Assembly (NCBI GenBank): GCA_030549495.1
Contig: JAUIRK010000969.1
Location: 124,001 to 188,000 of the forward strand
Reading direction: 5' to 3'
DNA from: Nectonema munidae
Lineage: Eukaryota; Nematomorpha; Nectonematoida; Nectonematidae
DNA: 64,000 bases
The notes below the pieces were generated by a model. It did not search any database and was not told the DNA's origin. It saw only the letters and a program-made list of their open reading frames with translations. The position numbers were made by a program, and so were the translations under genes. Of the stretch, positions 1 to 14,100 are shown piece by piece (the stretch's first letter is position 1; the number at the start of each line of letters is the position of its first letter).

Positions 1-490
1 CCATCGTTTCATTAAGCTGAATTGAAAAGAAGTTGAAAATCGAATTCCAAATCAATAAAACCATGTCTGACATGTTATCAGACATCTCTCCTATTACCTT
101 CTAACGGTATCGTTTGACAGGAAGATATGCTTCAACTTTACAACTTCAGAACTTCTTAGCACATTCAATATATCTTTGCTGCAAGGTAATATCAACTGCT
201 CTGTTAGGTTGTGGGACTTTTGGAAAACAAATATTTTTTTGAAACTTTTCAAACATGCTTAATATTTTGCAAAAACATTCCTATGTTATTTATCAAACAT
301 GAATTTGTGCAATCGTCCAGCCAATAGTTTTGTTTACCTAACTCGAGTGCTTCACTACCAAGCTTCACTTGACGTTCTTTAAAAAATTGGATGCTAACAC
401 TTCAGAACACAAAGGGCACATATGTTCCTCTTCCTCTCCAGACTTTAATTCCATAAAACGAAATTTAAAGTGTGGCGCTTCATATTTCAT
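1..490 (-). mobile_element. hAT (ZBED5/GTF2IRD2-like) transposase relic, N-terminal part, cut by the window edge
   Basis: Minus-strand translation gives a BED-type zinc-finger beginning with CPLCSEVL near 395-420. Further on, near 100-120, it gives LSNDTV, followed in a shifted frame by IGEMSDNMSDM. In hAT transposases of the ZBED5/GTF2IRD2 type the order is BED finger, then the LSNDTVxRRI block. The distance between the blocks is shorter than usual, several stops and at least one frameshift are visible, and the second half of the BED finger is not recognisable. It is therefore a dead copy continuing to the left of the window. A plus-strand fragment with the C-terminal end of the same family lies at 6.8-8.25 kb. 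Confidence 0.6.
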
Positions 491-1889
491 TTTTTCTTAA
501 ATGCCATTAAGAAAAATGCACATTTACAAATTAGGCCTGAAAAGCAATAAAAGAAAAAAATAGTACTCAATTCAAGGACTAACTTATTTATTCTTTTTAA
601 ATATGTTTTATTCGCAAAAATGGCAAATGACCCAACATGGCTACAATATTTTGCCAAAAACGTTTCACTCACTGTCCCCTTATGGAACTTCTTCGCGGCA
701 CCACGGACTCCAGTTTGAAAACCACTGAAATAGAAGGGTGATGCAATCAGAATTACAAACAAGGTAATTTGACTTCATAAAATCTGCGCAGTTGTGGTGG
801 GATTGAGAGCTTACCGTGAAAGTAAAATGTCGGGTAATAATGGTGGTGTGTTCATTGGACAAAAATTATTTTATAATAAATTTAGAAAATTATAATAAAA
901 AAAAGTTCGCCCACTCAAAATTTTGAGGATGAATGTTAGAGATGCATGTAAGTCGGATTTAGATAAGGAACATGAGTAGCATTTATGTATTTCACATTTG
1001 GATGAGTCGTTGGCAATATATGCCTTTTTAATATTTCTTATAAACTAGAAAATTAAAATTTTTCTTTTTGATAAATCAATTCAATTGTGTAATTCTGCTT
1101 ACTCTATAGCGCCCTTTTGATATGAAGCGCGAAAGTGATTTGACATACGCATTGCGAGTGTCGACCTAATAACACCACATTTTGAGTATCGCTACAACAA
1201 AACTTTATTTATTAATCGAATGCAAAAAGAAGGCAAATATTTTATTTTTAAAATATAGATAAGGGACTCGCATTAAATGGCCTATCTTTGCCTTTGATAC
1301 TCTACCTATTACCACGGTTAAGAATTTGGCACAAAAGGAAATACATTTAAAAAGTAGACTAATAAAAAAAAGATACTCAAAATAGGAAAAAGAATGTCTT
1401 TGTTTAGGCATTGTAAGAGGGTTAATTAATTTTAAAATAGTAAATATAAGATACAACTGATTTTTAAAAACAGGCATTTTCAACGCTACTTCAAACACAC
1501 CCCTTTCAAATTTGCTAAAATTTATAATTTCGCATGATTAAAATGATTTTGTTCAGTTGTAACGACAGCCAGCCGACTTCAGAAGTGTATAAGATAATAG
1601 ATCAAAAAACATTTAACGATGTAACACAATTATTTTATGAAGTCTCATCTTGAAATATAGTTATAACGAAAATGTCGGTTTATTTTTTGCCTTGTTTGCG
1701 TTCCATTGTGAAATGCTCGCGTGACACACTTCGCCGACGTCTGCTCATCATGATTATCATGAGTCTCCTTTTTTGTTACATAGTTTGCATTTGTAAATAT
1801 TCGTAGAAGAGATGGAATCAACGACCTTCAAAACTTTGCAAGTCACATGAAATGCAATAAAACTTCTGTCCAGCGAACACCCTTCACGA
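491..1889. other. Region upstream of the LAP gene, nothing recognised
   Basis: AT-rich sequence with many stops on both strands. Short open frames here have no recognisable motifs. The LAP promoter and any 5' untranslated exon should lie here or further left, but I see no clear TATA element or initiator that would place the start of transcription. Confidence 0.4.
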
Positions 1890-2178
1890 ATGTCTAAGCT
1901 CTTCAAAAGCTGTCATTGCTTAGGTCGTAAAAACTCGGAAATCTTTTGCATTGATCTTCAGCACGAAAACTTAGACACCGTTCCTTCCAGCCTGATACTC
2001 TACGATAAAACTCTAGAAGAATTGAATCTACAGGCAAATATGATCAAAGAAGTTCCTAAATTTATTCACCACTTTCAAAAACTTAAAAAATTAAATCTTT
2101 CTGAAAATTTTATCAAAGAACTGCCTTCAAATCTTTTTCAATTGAAATCACTAGAAGAATTGGATTCTAGCAAAAATA
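1890..2178 (+). CDS. LAP gene exon 1: N-terminal CxC and first leucine-rich repeats
   Basis: Opens with ATG and codes 96 residues plus one base. It contains the CHC motif, then KTLEELNLQANMIKEVP and LKKLNLSENFIKELP, two typical LRRs. The donor is GTATGA after the SKN codons. Joining it to 3030 gives SKNKITSMAYNIKDC, which lines up with Erbin without a gap. The open frame runs on to 2360, but past 2178 the LRR pattern is lost, so that extension is read as intron. Confidence 0.8.
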
Positions 2179-5100
2179 GTATGATTAAATTTTTGGTATA
2201 TTTCATAATCTTTAAACTGGCTTATAACAACATCACTGGAACGGTGAAAAAAAGCATTTGTTTATTATCAAATTCGCTTACAACAAAATTTCCTTCGTTA
2301 TATTTTTTAAATTTTATTGATAATTATTTTAATTCTTTAATCAGCAATAAACTTTCATAGCCATAATTATCACAAGCTTAAAATGATTTTTAGAGACATT
2401 CTTACTATTACTGTTTTATCCAATCGCAACAACGCTCCTATCTTCAGCCAATCAGTTAATGTTATTTAGTAATATAGTAATCCATGTACACTATAGCAAT
2501 AAAGCTTCTTCAAATACAATAGAGTATACGAACTTTTTGAAATTTATATTAGTATTAAGGGGCCATTAATTAAGAACTAATTTTTCCCTTCTTACTTCAA
2601 TTTGCATAACATTTTAAATGACTTGAATAGTAAAAGACATTAATATCTATATTAGATAAAATATATTCATGTATCAATTTATCGTTACTTTAAATTCATT
2701 GTAGAAAAACTTTCAACACTTAATCTAAGAGTCACGGGAGGTTAAATATCCTTTTTACAAATTTCATGATTGGAGCTTACAAAATAATTTGAACTAACAA
2801 AACTTAAAGAATAATTTTTCTCTATTCAACACATTTAATATAATATTTTGCTTCAAGAAAATTTGATAAATTGTGAGTTTTTTGATAGAAAGAATGTAAC
2901 ATTATTATTTTTATAGTTATATTTTACCATATGGAAACATTGTGACAATCTCCAAACTTGTAAAATCTTGTAAATCTTTTATGATCTGGAAACAACTTTA
3001 TCCATTTTTTCCCAACATATTTGATATAGAAATAACATCCATGGCCTACAACATCAAAGACTGCAAGAGATTGAAAATACTGGATTTAAGTCTAAACCCC
3101 ATCAATATTCTCCCAAAAGATTGCTGTGTCTTGGTGAACTTACAAGAATTATACCTCAACAATTGTTTACTATTCCACATTCCTGAATGTATAGGAAAGT
3201 AAGTAAATTTTACTCAACCTGAAAAAGCTTTAATTTCGATCCAGCATCAAGCCTCTTCCCTTTTCCTCAGTTCGATAAAAGCGAGGCAATTTTTCTTTCT
3301 CGATGAAAACACTCCATGGCACCTTTACCTTTTACTAGGAGGAGGGGAGGGGGCTGAAAAAACGGGTTCGATTCGATTAAACATTTTTCCATAGTATGGA
3401 CTTGTTTAACTCGATATTATATTTGCGATTTCTCATATGCGCAAAGCGATTTATAATTTTAAAGTTCATTTAACACTTTGAGATTTAATTTAATTGAAAA
3501 AGGAAGTAGAAGATTAGTTAATTTAGCTCATCAAAAAACAAATTATTTAAAACAAATATACTTATAACAAAGGAAATTAAAAAGATAAGTCATAAAATAA
3601 TTTTTATATCAATTTTTTTATTCCAACTAAATATCTTTCAATGTAATTGAATTTGTTAGGTGTCTTCTGGAAAAGTCACAAAATTTCCAATAATAATCTT
3701 AATATCTCACAAGTAGTTTTGACTGACTTTGACGATTTGGACTCTTCGACTCAGCATTTTAGAAGATTTTTAACAGGCGTATTTTATGGGATTCGGTTCT
3801 GCCAGAGCTACAGAGATCTTTTTATGATGAACATGGGAAACGAGAAATACTGTTTCAATAGCGTGCTTATGAACGCAAATTTTTTACTCGCTGTAATCTG
3901 ATTCTTATAAATGCTACGCTTCTAGCGATGTAGCCAAAACCGATCTAAACATTATTATTCCCCGAATAACAGCCTTTATGATTTAAGTCATTCTTCAGTA
4001 TTCTCACCAAACCGTATCTATCAAAAACATACTTTCTTCCTCAAGAAAACTTGGTATTTAAAAAGAAGCAGTAAACCGCTCTGTCTCTTAGTAATACGCT
4101 AAAACCTATACTTAAAAGTAGTTCAATTCTTTGAAAAAGATACAATTTATACCCAAATTTGTAACCTAAAACATATACATTTTATCTCATCTTCAATTTC
4201 AAGTTTTATAGAGGGTATTCAAACGGCAAGCAATGACAAGTTAACTACATATTAGTTTATATTACACTCTCTAAATGTGAATTATATTTTTTTATCTAAA
4301 TTAAAATAATAATTAATCATTTGATAAAATAAAGGGGCCTTCCTATACGGGAGCCTAGGGAAACGAGCCTACACGAGATAAAATTTAGACGCATGTTATT
4401 TTTAAAATTATTGAGATGTATGAACTTTAAATAGGAAAAAATTTTAAAGCTACACTTATAATAAATATGAAAATTATTTTAATAAATTAATATTTTAACT
4501 AACCTTTATCAAATCTTCAACTGTTTAGAGATGCAAATTCATTCTTTTGTTGGTAATAAAATTAGATGCAAAACTTGTAATTTTAATAAACTAGCTGGTA
4601 TTGAAATATTTCTTAACGAAACTGCATAAAAGTGGTAAATTCTCTTTCTTTCCTTTCTCCAGACCAAAATGTTCACTTGTTTGTGTCTGGTAACGCTTTA
4701 TACGTGCCGATTCCTTCAATGAATTTTGATGGACGATGAGAATGTTTGTGTTTTTAATTGTTTTCCATTTGTTTGTAGTAGAAAGTTGGCTATTTTTGCT
4801 ATTAGAGTCCAAATAATAATTATTAGTTCTTTTAGAGTCTAGTACATTAGTTTTATTAGAATCAATTTCTAGCAATTTTCGTGTTTGAAACTATATTTAA
4901 AAACTTTAAATAAATGAATACCTTTGTAAGGAAAATTCAAGTAATTGGGGAAAAATTTGAGCAATGTGGGTCAACCATGTTTTTCAACGCTTTTTAAAAA
5001 TTTTAGCGAAAAAATGGCTAAAATATTATTTCCTTGTCTTTGAGAAACTGATTTATACAATCATAATAATGGTAGAAAAGTTTTGAATGATCACAATTAT

Positions 5101-8100
5101 TGCTGGTGTTTGGCATCGTTTTTACAAAACTGTTGATAACTATGTTAGAGCAGTAAAAAAATTATAATGGTCTTAGTAAATGACAATATCAAAACAACGT
5201 GACTAAAAGTATGAGGTAGTCATAAAGAAGGTAATAGCAATGCCTATTAGAAACACTTATATTGCAAAATCTTATAAGCTAAAAAATAATAAGGCAGACT
5301 AGAGTTTATAATAGTTAATTTGTAGGGTCCTTATTTTAAATATTTAAAAATAACATTTTTTCACTGCATAAAAGATAAGAAGAAAGATAAAGTGTTTCTC
5401 ATACTAAGTTCCTTGCATACAAAAGCAGTAAAAATGTCAAAAGATGCTAATCTCAAAAGCCCGAGACAGTTTTATTCTAAACGAAACCACGTTTGGAATG
5501 GATATTATCTATCAGATGACTAAATTGTACACCAGAAATGCAGGAGGCGGACGTTGGCCTTTGTCACTTTTTTCAATGTGATTGATTTGACTGTCATTAA
5601 TTCGTGGATTAATGAGACTGAGAAGTTAATGACTCGCTTATATCACGTAGTATTTGCTTTTGAAATTCGATATTGCTCCAAAAGAAAGCTCTGTCAAACA
5701 AAATTTCGCAAAAACAAAACAAGTGAACTTTGCATAAAATATAAAAGGTTTGCTAGATGCACAAGAAATATGTTGTTTTGAAAAAATGTCAATAAACATG
5801 TGCGTACACGTCAATACTCTTTCATACTTTTGATATTTTTTTGTAATCAAGTTTGTCTTTTAAGTTATAATTTTTTATTTGTTTTTCTAGTGTTAAATAT
5901 ATAAAATCAATCAAATACAATCACTCAATTTCCCATTTTCTAATGGGAATTTTTCAAAACACATACTTGATTTGACCTTAGTTTATTATTTTATAGAGGC
6001 TTAATATAACAGCAGAAAATAGGTTTAGAATTAACTTCGTCCTTTGGACCAAATACACATTTACAATAATCAATTTTCGTGAAATAAAACTCATTATGTA
6101 TTTCAATCTTTTTGGTATGTACTTAGAAATTTCTTTCTTTTATTTGAATTAAAAATTGATTAACCCGTTAACGACCAGAATAATCAGACGATATATCTAA
6201 TGTAAAGCAGAAGATTTGTATTAAAGAGCTTTGATAAACGCAGACGATTTTATTTTTGTAAAGTCGACTATAGTCGACATTGGGCGTTAACGGGTTAAAG
6301 TGACTATTAAATCGATGTCAATATAAAAACGTAGGTTGCGTATATCTCCTTAATATGATTATCATTTTTCTTTATTTGTAATCATTTATTTTATACTGTA
6401 ATTTATGATCATTACATAATATAGGATAATCCTTATTTCCTATACCAGCTAAACAAGCATTATCTTTCATCTTGTGAAAATGGCTGTAATCGTTTTCCCA
6501 TTCTTTGTTATTCATATTAGTGATAAATAATAATATGCCCCTATTGACGCATGGTAAGCCTCGTGTAGTGATTGGCTTTCGTACTCTTATGACACACATC
6601 AATCAAACATAAATGAAAGAAGATGACACATTTATCCTTTGGACTCAGAGGCGTAGCCTGCTTGTATTGTCAGTCGAACATAGAAAATTTAGGAGGGACA
6701 AAGATATATTAAAAATTTGATATTAAAATAATTCAACTTCTTATGGTATCATGCTTAATTTTTCAAGGGGTGCAAAACTTTTATCAAGGACGAGCTTGTC
6801 CTCTGTCTGCACCAAATTTTGCGTTTACCATTATTTCTTAAGAATTATGTGATTCAGATAGTTAACGAATTGTTAGCAAATCGATTACGCCACAGACAGT
6901 TTTGTTCATTTTTAGAAGAGGTAGAAACAAATACTCCGTTCTTTTTTTCACACAACTTCGATAGCTTTCCAGAGCAGAAGTACTCAATCACTTTGTTGTT
7001 TCTTTAGAGCACATCAAAACATTTTTAAAATCCAAGGGCTTTAATTTTCCTAAATTGGAAGAGTTTGATAGGCTAGAAAAGTTATATTTTATGGTTGATA
7101 TGACAAACCATTTGAATCAGTTGAATAAAAAACTACAAAGAAAGGGAGGTACGGCATTGCACTTGCTTGACAAAGTTTTGTCGTTTAAAAAAATGACGCT
7201 TTTTGCTAAAGACATTAAAAATAAACAATTGTTCCATTTTCCTTTCTTGAAAGAATATAAAGAAAAAAAATAAAATTATAAAGAAATAATTATTTTTACG
7301 ATGCTATCACAAAAATGCAAAGCGTTTTGAAAGAAAGATTTGTTGATTTTAGAAAAGAAAAAACTACCTTTTCTTTTATTATTAAACCTCTAAAAATGCT
7401 GCATTTAGAGAAGTTAGCAAGCCAGATCTTGAAATTGAGTTAGAAGACATTGTAAATAAAAGTTTCTTGGTCAGAAAGTTTGAAACTTTAAAATCAGGTC
7501 TTGAAGAACTCGAAAGGCCAAAATCTATTCTCATTGAAGAGTACAAATGGAGTGAGTATGATAAACTTCCAAACGAGTAAAAACTTATTTTTGAAGCTTG
7601 GAATTCTCTTCCTGACTCAAACATTAACATGAAAAAATTGGCATTTTGCATATTATCTATTTTTGCTCAACATATTTATGCGAGCAAGTTTTTTCAATTA
7701 TGAACATTATAAAATGTAACTATCGCTCTCGGCTCACAGATCAAAGTTTGCAGGCTTGTGTTAAAATGAAGACAACTTCTTATACACCAGACATTGAAAA
7801 AATTTGTAATCCAATACAAAAACAAAAATCTCATTGATTTTATATGTACTGCCAAACTTGTTTTTTAAACTTTTTTTTAATATTTTGTCATGCATTTACC
7901 ACAAGGGCATTGCTAGCAGAGGGCAAAGGGGTAGAGCTCTTCTAACAATCTTTTAAGGGTCGTTTACAATTGATGTCAACAAAAAAGGCGGAGAAGAAGA
8001 TTAATAAAAGTTCAATGTTAATCTTGATTGTAAACAAGCCCGCTTTATTTGACTATTATTTGAAAATACTTTATAAACCACAATCTTTAAAAAAATTTTT

Positions 8101-11100
8101 TTCCCTTTTCTTCCCAAATTTTTTTCTTTTGGATACGCTGTTGGTTTAGACTTTAGAATAAATTGTAGTTTTTATGGCTCTGACTTGTTTTTTTTTTTGA
8201 AAAATGGTTTGTAAGATGGCTCTTTAATGTAGAAAGGTTGCCGACCCCTTGCCTATATGGTCAGAAAATGTGAATAAAGTTAATTTTTATCCCTTGCTTG
8301 AAATATTCTCAAAATTTCATTTTTTGATAAAAAAATGTTGATAAAGTCCATTTTTAGCTTTACACAATAAGGTCTGAAACTTTGACAAGTTTTTATCCCA
8401 CTGCAAAAATTAGTTTCTGATCTTTTTTGGATGTCCATTTTGAGGATTTAAAAGGAAAGTTATCTTTCGAGAAAGTGATGCTATGTGAGTGGCAGATTCA
8501 GAGGGAAAGGTGGCTAATCCCCTTACCACCTTCAAATTTTTGAACAATGAATTTACACTTCAATCAAAGAGAGTCTAATTTTCTGAAAGCACTTCATTTT
8601 AGATATCAGTGAATGTGCACACATTTTGCACCTATCTTGAATAGAAGTCGTAAGAGCGAATTCACTGGATCAGGCTTCAGAGAATGGCAATTGTGATTCA
8701 CAGATTAACTTAGACTTCTTGACAATGCTAGTCATTTTTTCAATAATTATTTTTTTGAACATTTTTGAAAAAATTAAGAAAATAAGCTAGATAGATCATC
8801 ACCATTTTGTTAGATTTTAAAAGTGTAACTCACTTCTCTTATGCAGGCAAAATTCCGTAGAAGTATATTGGAACTTCTAAAGAAAAAATAATCTTATTAA
8901 AAAAAATAAATTTAGCGAGAATAATATAATCACTCTAAAAACAGCACTTAGATTCTAAACATTTTTGACGAGTCTTGTGTCTCTCTTTTTGAAACTCTTT
9001 TAGATTTTAATCTGTATAAATCATAATTATGTTTAAAAAAGGGTTTCTAATGTATTTTCTTCAAAACTCTGAACTTTCCCTTATCGGTTATTCTGAAAGT
9101 GTTCTATTTATGAAAAAAAAGCTATAAAATTGCGAAGCGGTAAATTTTTTATAAATTCGCCTATGAACTGGTGTAAATAAGAGTCATTACAGATTTTGAG
9201 TGATCCGCCAGAGAACATTTGTGTTTTAGATGAATGCTGAGGGTTGGATGGCGAGTTATTCAGGAAAGTGAGCGAAAAATCTTGACAACCTTAGTATCTC
9301 CTTTGGATGCTTGACAATGGAATTAAAAAAAGTCACTCAAATTCATTTAGATTGTGCAGCCTAAAGATTCTGGAACTGCGCGAAAACAAGTTGTCAAATC
9401 TTCCCTCCTCACTCGCCAACATCAAAAACTTGGAAAGATGCGACATCGGCAACAACATCTTCTCAGACATTGTAACAAAGTGCTTTCTTCTATTATTTAT
9501 TATCTCTCACATGCCTTTTATTACCTATCCCGGAGAATTAACCCATCGCCCTGCTCCCTACGAACACATGCCTGATGATTAACATCACCATGAATGCCCC
9601 TTAAAAGAGTTACCAGCTGTAAAATTAGGTAGTAACAAGCAGAGCTCTACCCAGGGGAGGGGGGGGGGGGGGGTTCCGAGGACAAGTTATTGGTTCAGAG
9701 AAAATTAGAAGTAAAGCAATCTTGAGACCGAAAATGAATTTTGAAATTAAGGTATAGAGCAGAGAAATTAGGCTTTCTGATTTCGATACTCATTTTTCAA
9801 ATACTAAAGTTAAAAAGTTTTTTTGCAAAAGTTATTTTATTTTTTTTCTTGCATTTATTTAAAAAAAGTTTCAAATTTAAACCGATCTAATATTTTCACA
9901 TTTAAATGAAAAGATTTCAATTCCATGTTTTCAATTAAGTATCCAATTAAATGAAATTTGTTATAAATAATTTTCTTATAATAAAATAACGTCTTTTTTA
10001 TTTATTTTTTCACTTTTATTTGGAAAACTTATTTTTCCAAAATATTATATTCCAATGAGCATAACATCTTCAAAATTGTGAGAAATATGCAGGGCCCACG
10101 CACCCTATTTTATGACCTTCTTTAACTCTTGTTTCCGATGTTGATCGAATTTGCTTCTAGAAAGGAAAATTGTATAGTATGTATTTTATAATGTATAGTT
10201 TCAGTCCCTTTGAGCCCCTCCCCCTTCCCCCCAATTTTGGTTAGCGCGGGCTCTGGGGATATGGCTTTATTTTATTTGGATATGTTTATAAGTATAAAAA
10301 ATCTTTATTGCATTTATCGCTCAACAGTATTAAGTCAATATTAATATTAATATTAATTTGGAATATGTATATTTCAGGGCGTTGAAACTCTAAGCCATAT
10401 TTTTTCAACTTTTTAGGAACCCTTAAAATAAATTAAACCTCTCAAAGAATCTTGAGCACAAATATATTACATTTTTGATATTTGGTTCAATGTTATTCCA
10501 ACAAAAAATGTAGAAAGCAAAGAGAAAAAAAATATATTATTATGACAATAATAATTATCTAAAATTACTTGTTTTAAGCAAATAATACCTATTGATTTAA
10601 ATTAAAAGTTTAATAATGTTTTTAGCTATTACTGAAATCAGGACAATTAATTTATTAAAAAAGGAAATGAAAAAACTTTTAAAAAATCAATGATATGTGA
10701 TCAATGTGAAAAAAATATTTTTTTCAAAAAGTAAATAAAAAGAAATTGTTATAATAACATTACAATCATGAGATGAAAAGGCATAAGTTACCTCACATTT
10801 TCCTCGTTACCGTGTTCATTTCCCAGTTTCTTGAGATCCCACACTAATTTTTGACAATTTTTGCTTCCTAGACCATATTTACTTCCCGAGATTTATCAAT
10901 ATTTGATTGTTTGAAAGGTAAATTTTTTTTATCTTTAAAAATATTTTTCCATACTTTCAGCATCTATAAGAAATCAGTAGAAACTTTCATAGTATTTAAT
11001 TATGTTAATTAATATTATTTCGATCAAAAAATATATGTTTCTAAAAATTAGCTTTTATCAAAATTATACTTTCGTGTCATGTAAAAATGCCTGTTTCCTC

Positions 11101-14100
11101 ATATAATCTATCAGAATTTCTTTCATAAATTTTATATTAAATTTTAGACGTATAAATTATAAAGATCAATTTAAACATATTTCAGATTGATATTCATTAT
11201 TTAGAATGTTTGCAATCAAATAAATTTTTATTGCAAATTTGTCGTTTTATTCTATAATCTCAAATTTCTTTCTTGCTCAAATTTTGAAGTACGATTCAAA
11301 AATATTTGATTTCTAGGAAACCGGGAACTAATAAAATTTTCCGTAAATTCTCGGGAAAGCAAAAAGACAACATTTCAGGAAAACTAGTACCAATGGAAAG
11401 AAAGTCTAGGGTTCTCGGGAATCGATGTTGAGACATTCTAAGTTCTTGGAATCGAATTCAGAATGAAATCTCCTTTTCTGATAGTTTGGACAGCCTCTCA
11501 CTAAAACACAAAGCGGTTCATTATCCGATGCATTTTTCTTGCATAAAATAAAATGGAAAGTGATATAACGCACCACTCATCATAGGGTTGTGCACTTCAC
11601 TTTTATTTCGTCTTAAGATTATTATTATCATCATTTTGCTCCAACTCTTTTTATTTACAGCCAGAATGCTTGTGTTTCCTTTTGAATCTTCAAGAGTTGT
11701 GGTGTGATACGAATCAGATATTGCAAGTTCCTGGTGTAACTTTTTTTGCTTCTTTTTCTGCAAACGTTTTTTATGTTTTAACATTATTATGAGGATTTCG
11801 CTTCAACAAATTATAAATGGAGTGCGTGGACTAAAACTTTGTAGCTTTTAGAAGCGATGAAATCTGAAACTTTATCTCTCCACTTTGTAGAGATCCGATG
11901 TGAAAATTACGAATGTAGGCGATATGATCCCAAAATTTTAGAATAAACGTAATAAGACGTAAGAATTGCCTGTGTTTTGCCCCGCTCATATCTGAATATA
12001 AATTATCTAAATTCAAAACACTTTTTTGAAACACTTTATGATCAGATATAGAAAAACAGAATCTTTACTTAACAATGTTTTATTTTTGCACAACGTCACT
12101 ATCCAAGAAATAACGATCGAATAATTGAATATTTTTAACAACTTTTATCTTTAATACGATAGGAATTCGAACAGTTAAATGTCTCTAGAAAATAATTCAG
12201 AAGAGTCTGGTGTATTGAAATCTTTCTGTGTTTAAAAACACCTTTAACTATTACTTATTCAAATTTTTCAACTACACTATTTAGTTCACGAGTGTTGTGT
12301 GCGAAGCAGGTCAATTCGGCCTCAAGACAATTTCGGCTCTGGATAATTTGGGCTATAAATAGAGTCTTGAGGCCCAATTGTTTCAGAAACGTAGGGTGAG
12401 CGGACCCTTAGCCGTTAAATATGAAGATATTATAAAGGAATGATTAGGTCCATGATTTTTTTTAAAATTATATAATTTATTTTCATTTTTTGAATCGTCA
12501 AATTTTGATTCTTTTCTTGTTATATCAACTTGTCTTACTTACTTTCTATCTTTGACTTCACTATTTTACAACTGAAATCTTTTTAAATTTCCAATTTTTT
12601 TGTCTTTACATTTTCGTCTCATATTTTTGTATTTGATATATCATGGATATTAATTCAAACTATTTATATGAAAAATTTGTATGCATTCAACCAATCATAT
12701 CAATGTATTAATAAGATTGACCAATAATAATTACTTACTGATGAAGTCTCCTTTATTTGCTAAGTTTATTTTTGTATTAAATTGAATTTATTTCTGGAAT
12801 GATGCTTGCCTGGTAAGGAAAGAACCGTGTAGAGAATGACGACAACAATAATATCTCCTTCTTTTCAAACTTTTAGTGCGTCCAAAGGTTAAAAGTTGTG
12901 AACTGTTTGGACTTTTCCAAAAACAAAATAAACACGATTGATCCGTCCTTTTGTCACTGCAAGTACCTCACTCACTTAGACATGAGCCACAACAACATTA
13001 GCGAATTATTCGAAACGATAGGTAGCAATCACTTCTTGTTTTTTCATGCAGAGTGAGTAGTTAATCTTTTTTTTTTAGGATACCTGGAAAATCTTTTAAC
13101 TTTAAAGTTAAATAAAAATCTAATTAGAAACATCCCAGAGAGTATAGGAAATTTGAAGAAGATTGTGGAACTTGAACTTTCTTGCAATTTGATTGAAACC
13201 TTACCTTCAACCATAGGTACAATTTTTATTTCATAGATTCCCTTAAATTTTTATATATACATTATGCTATTTATCATGAAATCTATTTTGTCCATTTATA
13301 ATTCTATTTTATCTTATTGGAATTCAAATTTGTCTTTTTAAAATTCAACTTTGTCGAACACATTTTCTTTATTTTTATTAACAGTTTAGATTTGTTTGTT
13401 AAAATTAAAAAGTTGAGTTATAATTTAGCAGCGCGCATGGTTCAATAGTTTTACCTCGAAGATGTGATTGGGAGAACCAAATGAGTCCCCTAAATCTCAG
13501 ATGTAATGATAGTATATGTTTAAGCCAGAAAATTACTTATGTTTTTAATAGTAAAAAGATTTGCTTCTTGATTCATATCAATGCATTCTGATATTTACTT
13601 GATCCTTCTATTTATACGTCTTCGCGGTATAACTTTTGAACTCTGCAATTTTAGACTAAATTTTTTAATTTTAAAATAAAAAACTAAATTGTGAATAAAG
13701 ACGAAAGAAATATATATTGAACAAGAGTAAAGTTTCAGAAAGACAAAATTGAAAGGCATAAAGACAAAATAAAACTAAAAATGGTATATAATATCTTACA
13801 AAAATTGGAAAAATATACAATAAAAACGAAAACAATTTTAAGGAGTTTTTGCTGTCAAATGACAAAAGCTTCAAGTTTGAATCTTTTTCTTACAATGTTT
13901 TGTATCATAAATGAGAAATTGATGGTATAAATGGGGCTTTTGTGAAATTTTTTAAAAACTATAAGTCAATTTTTTATAATTCTTTAATTTTTCATTATTT
14001 AAATTAATTTTTGTGTGCTTCAAGTATTTTAGTGAATTTATGAGTTGAATTACTAAATAATAGAAATAACTGATCAATTAAAAAATTAAATCCCAAACTA

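Noticed and set aside
12310-12412. Candidate LAP LRR exon reading LWIIWAINRVLRP
   Set aside because: Falls in a 16-bp inverted repeat and does not fit the required phase or LRR pattern.
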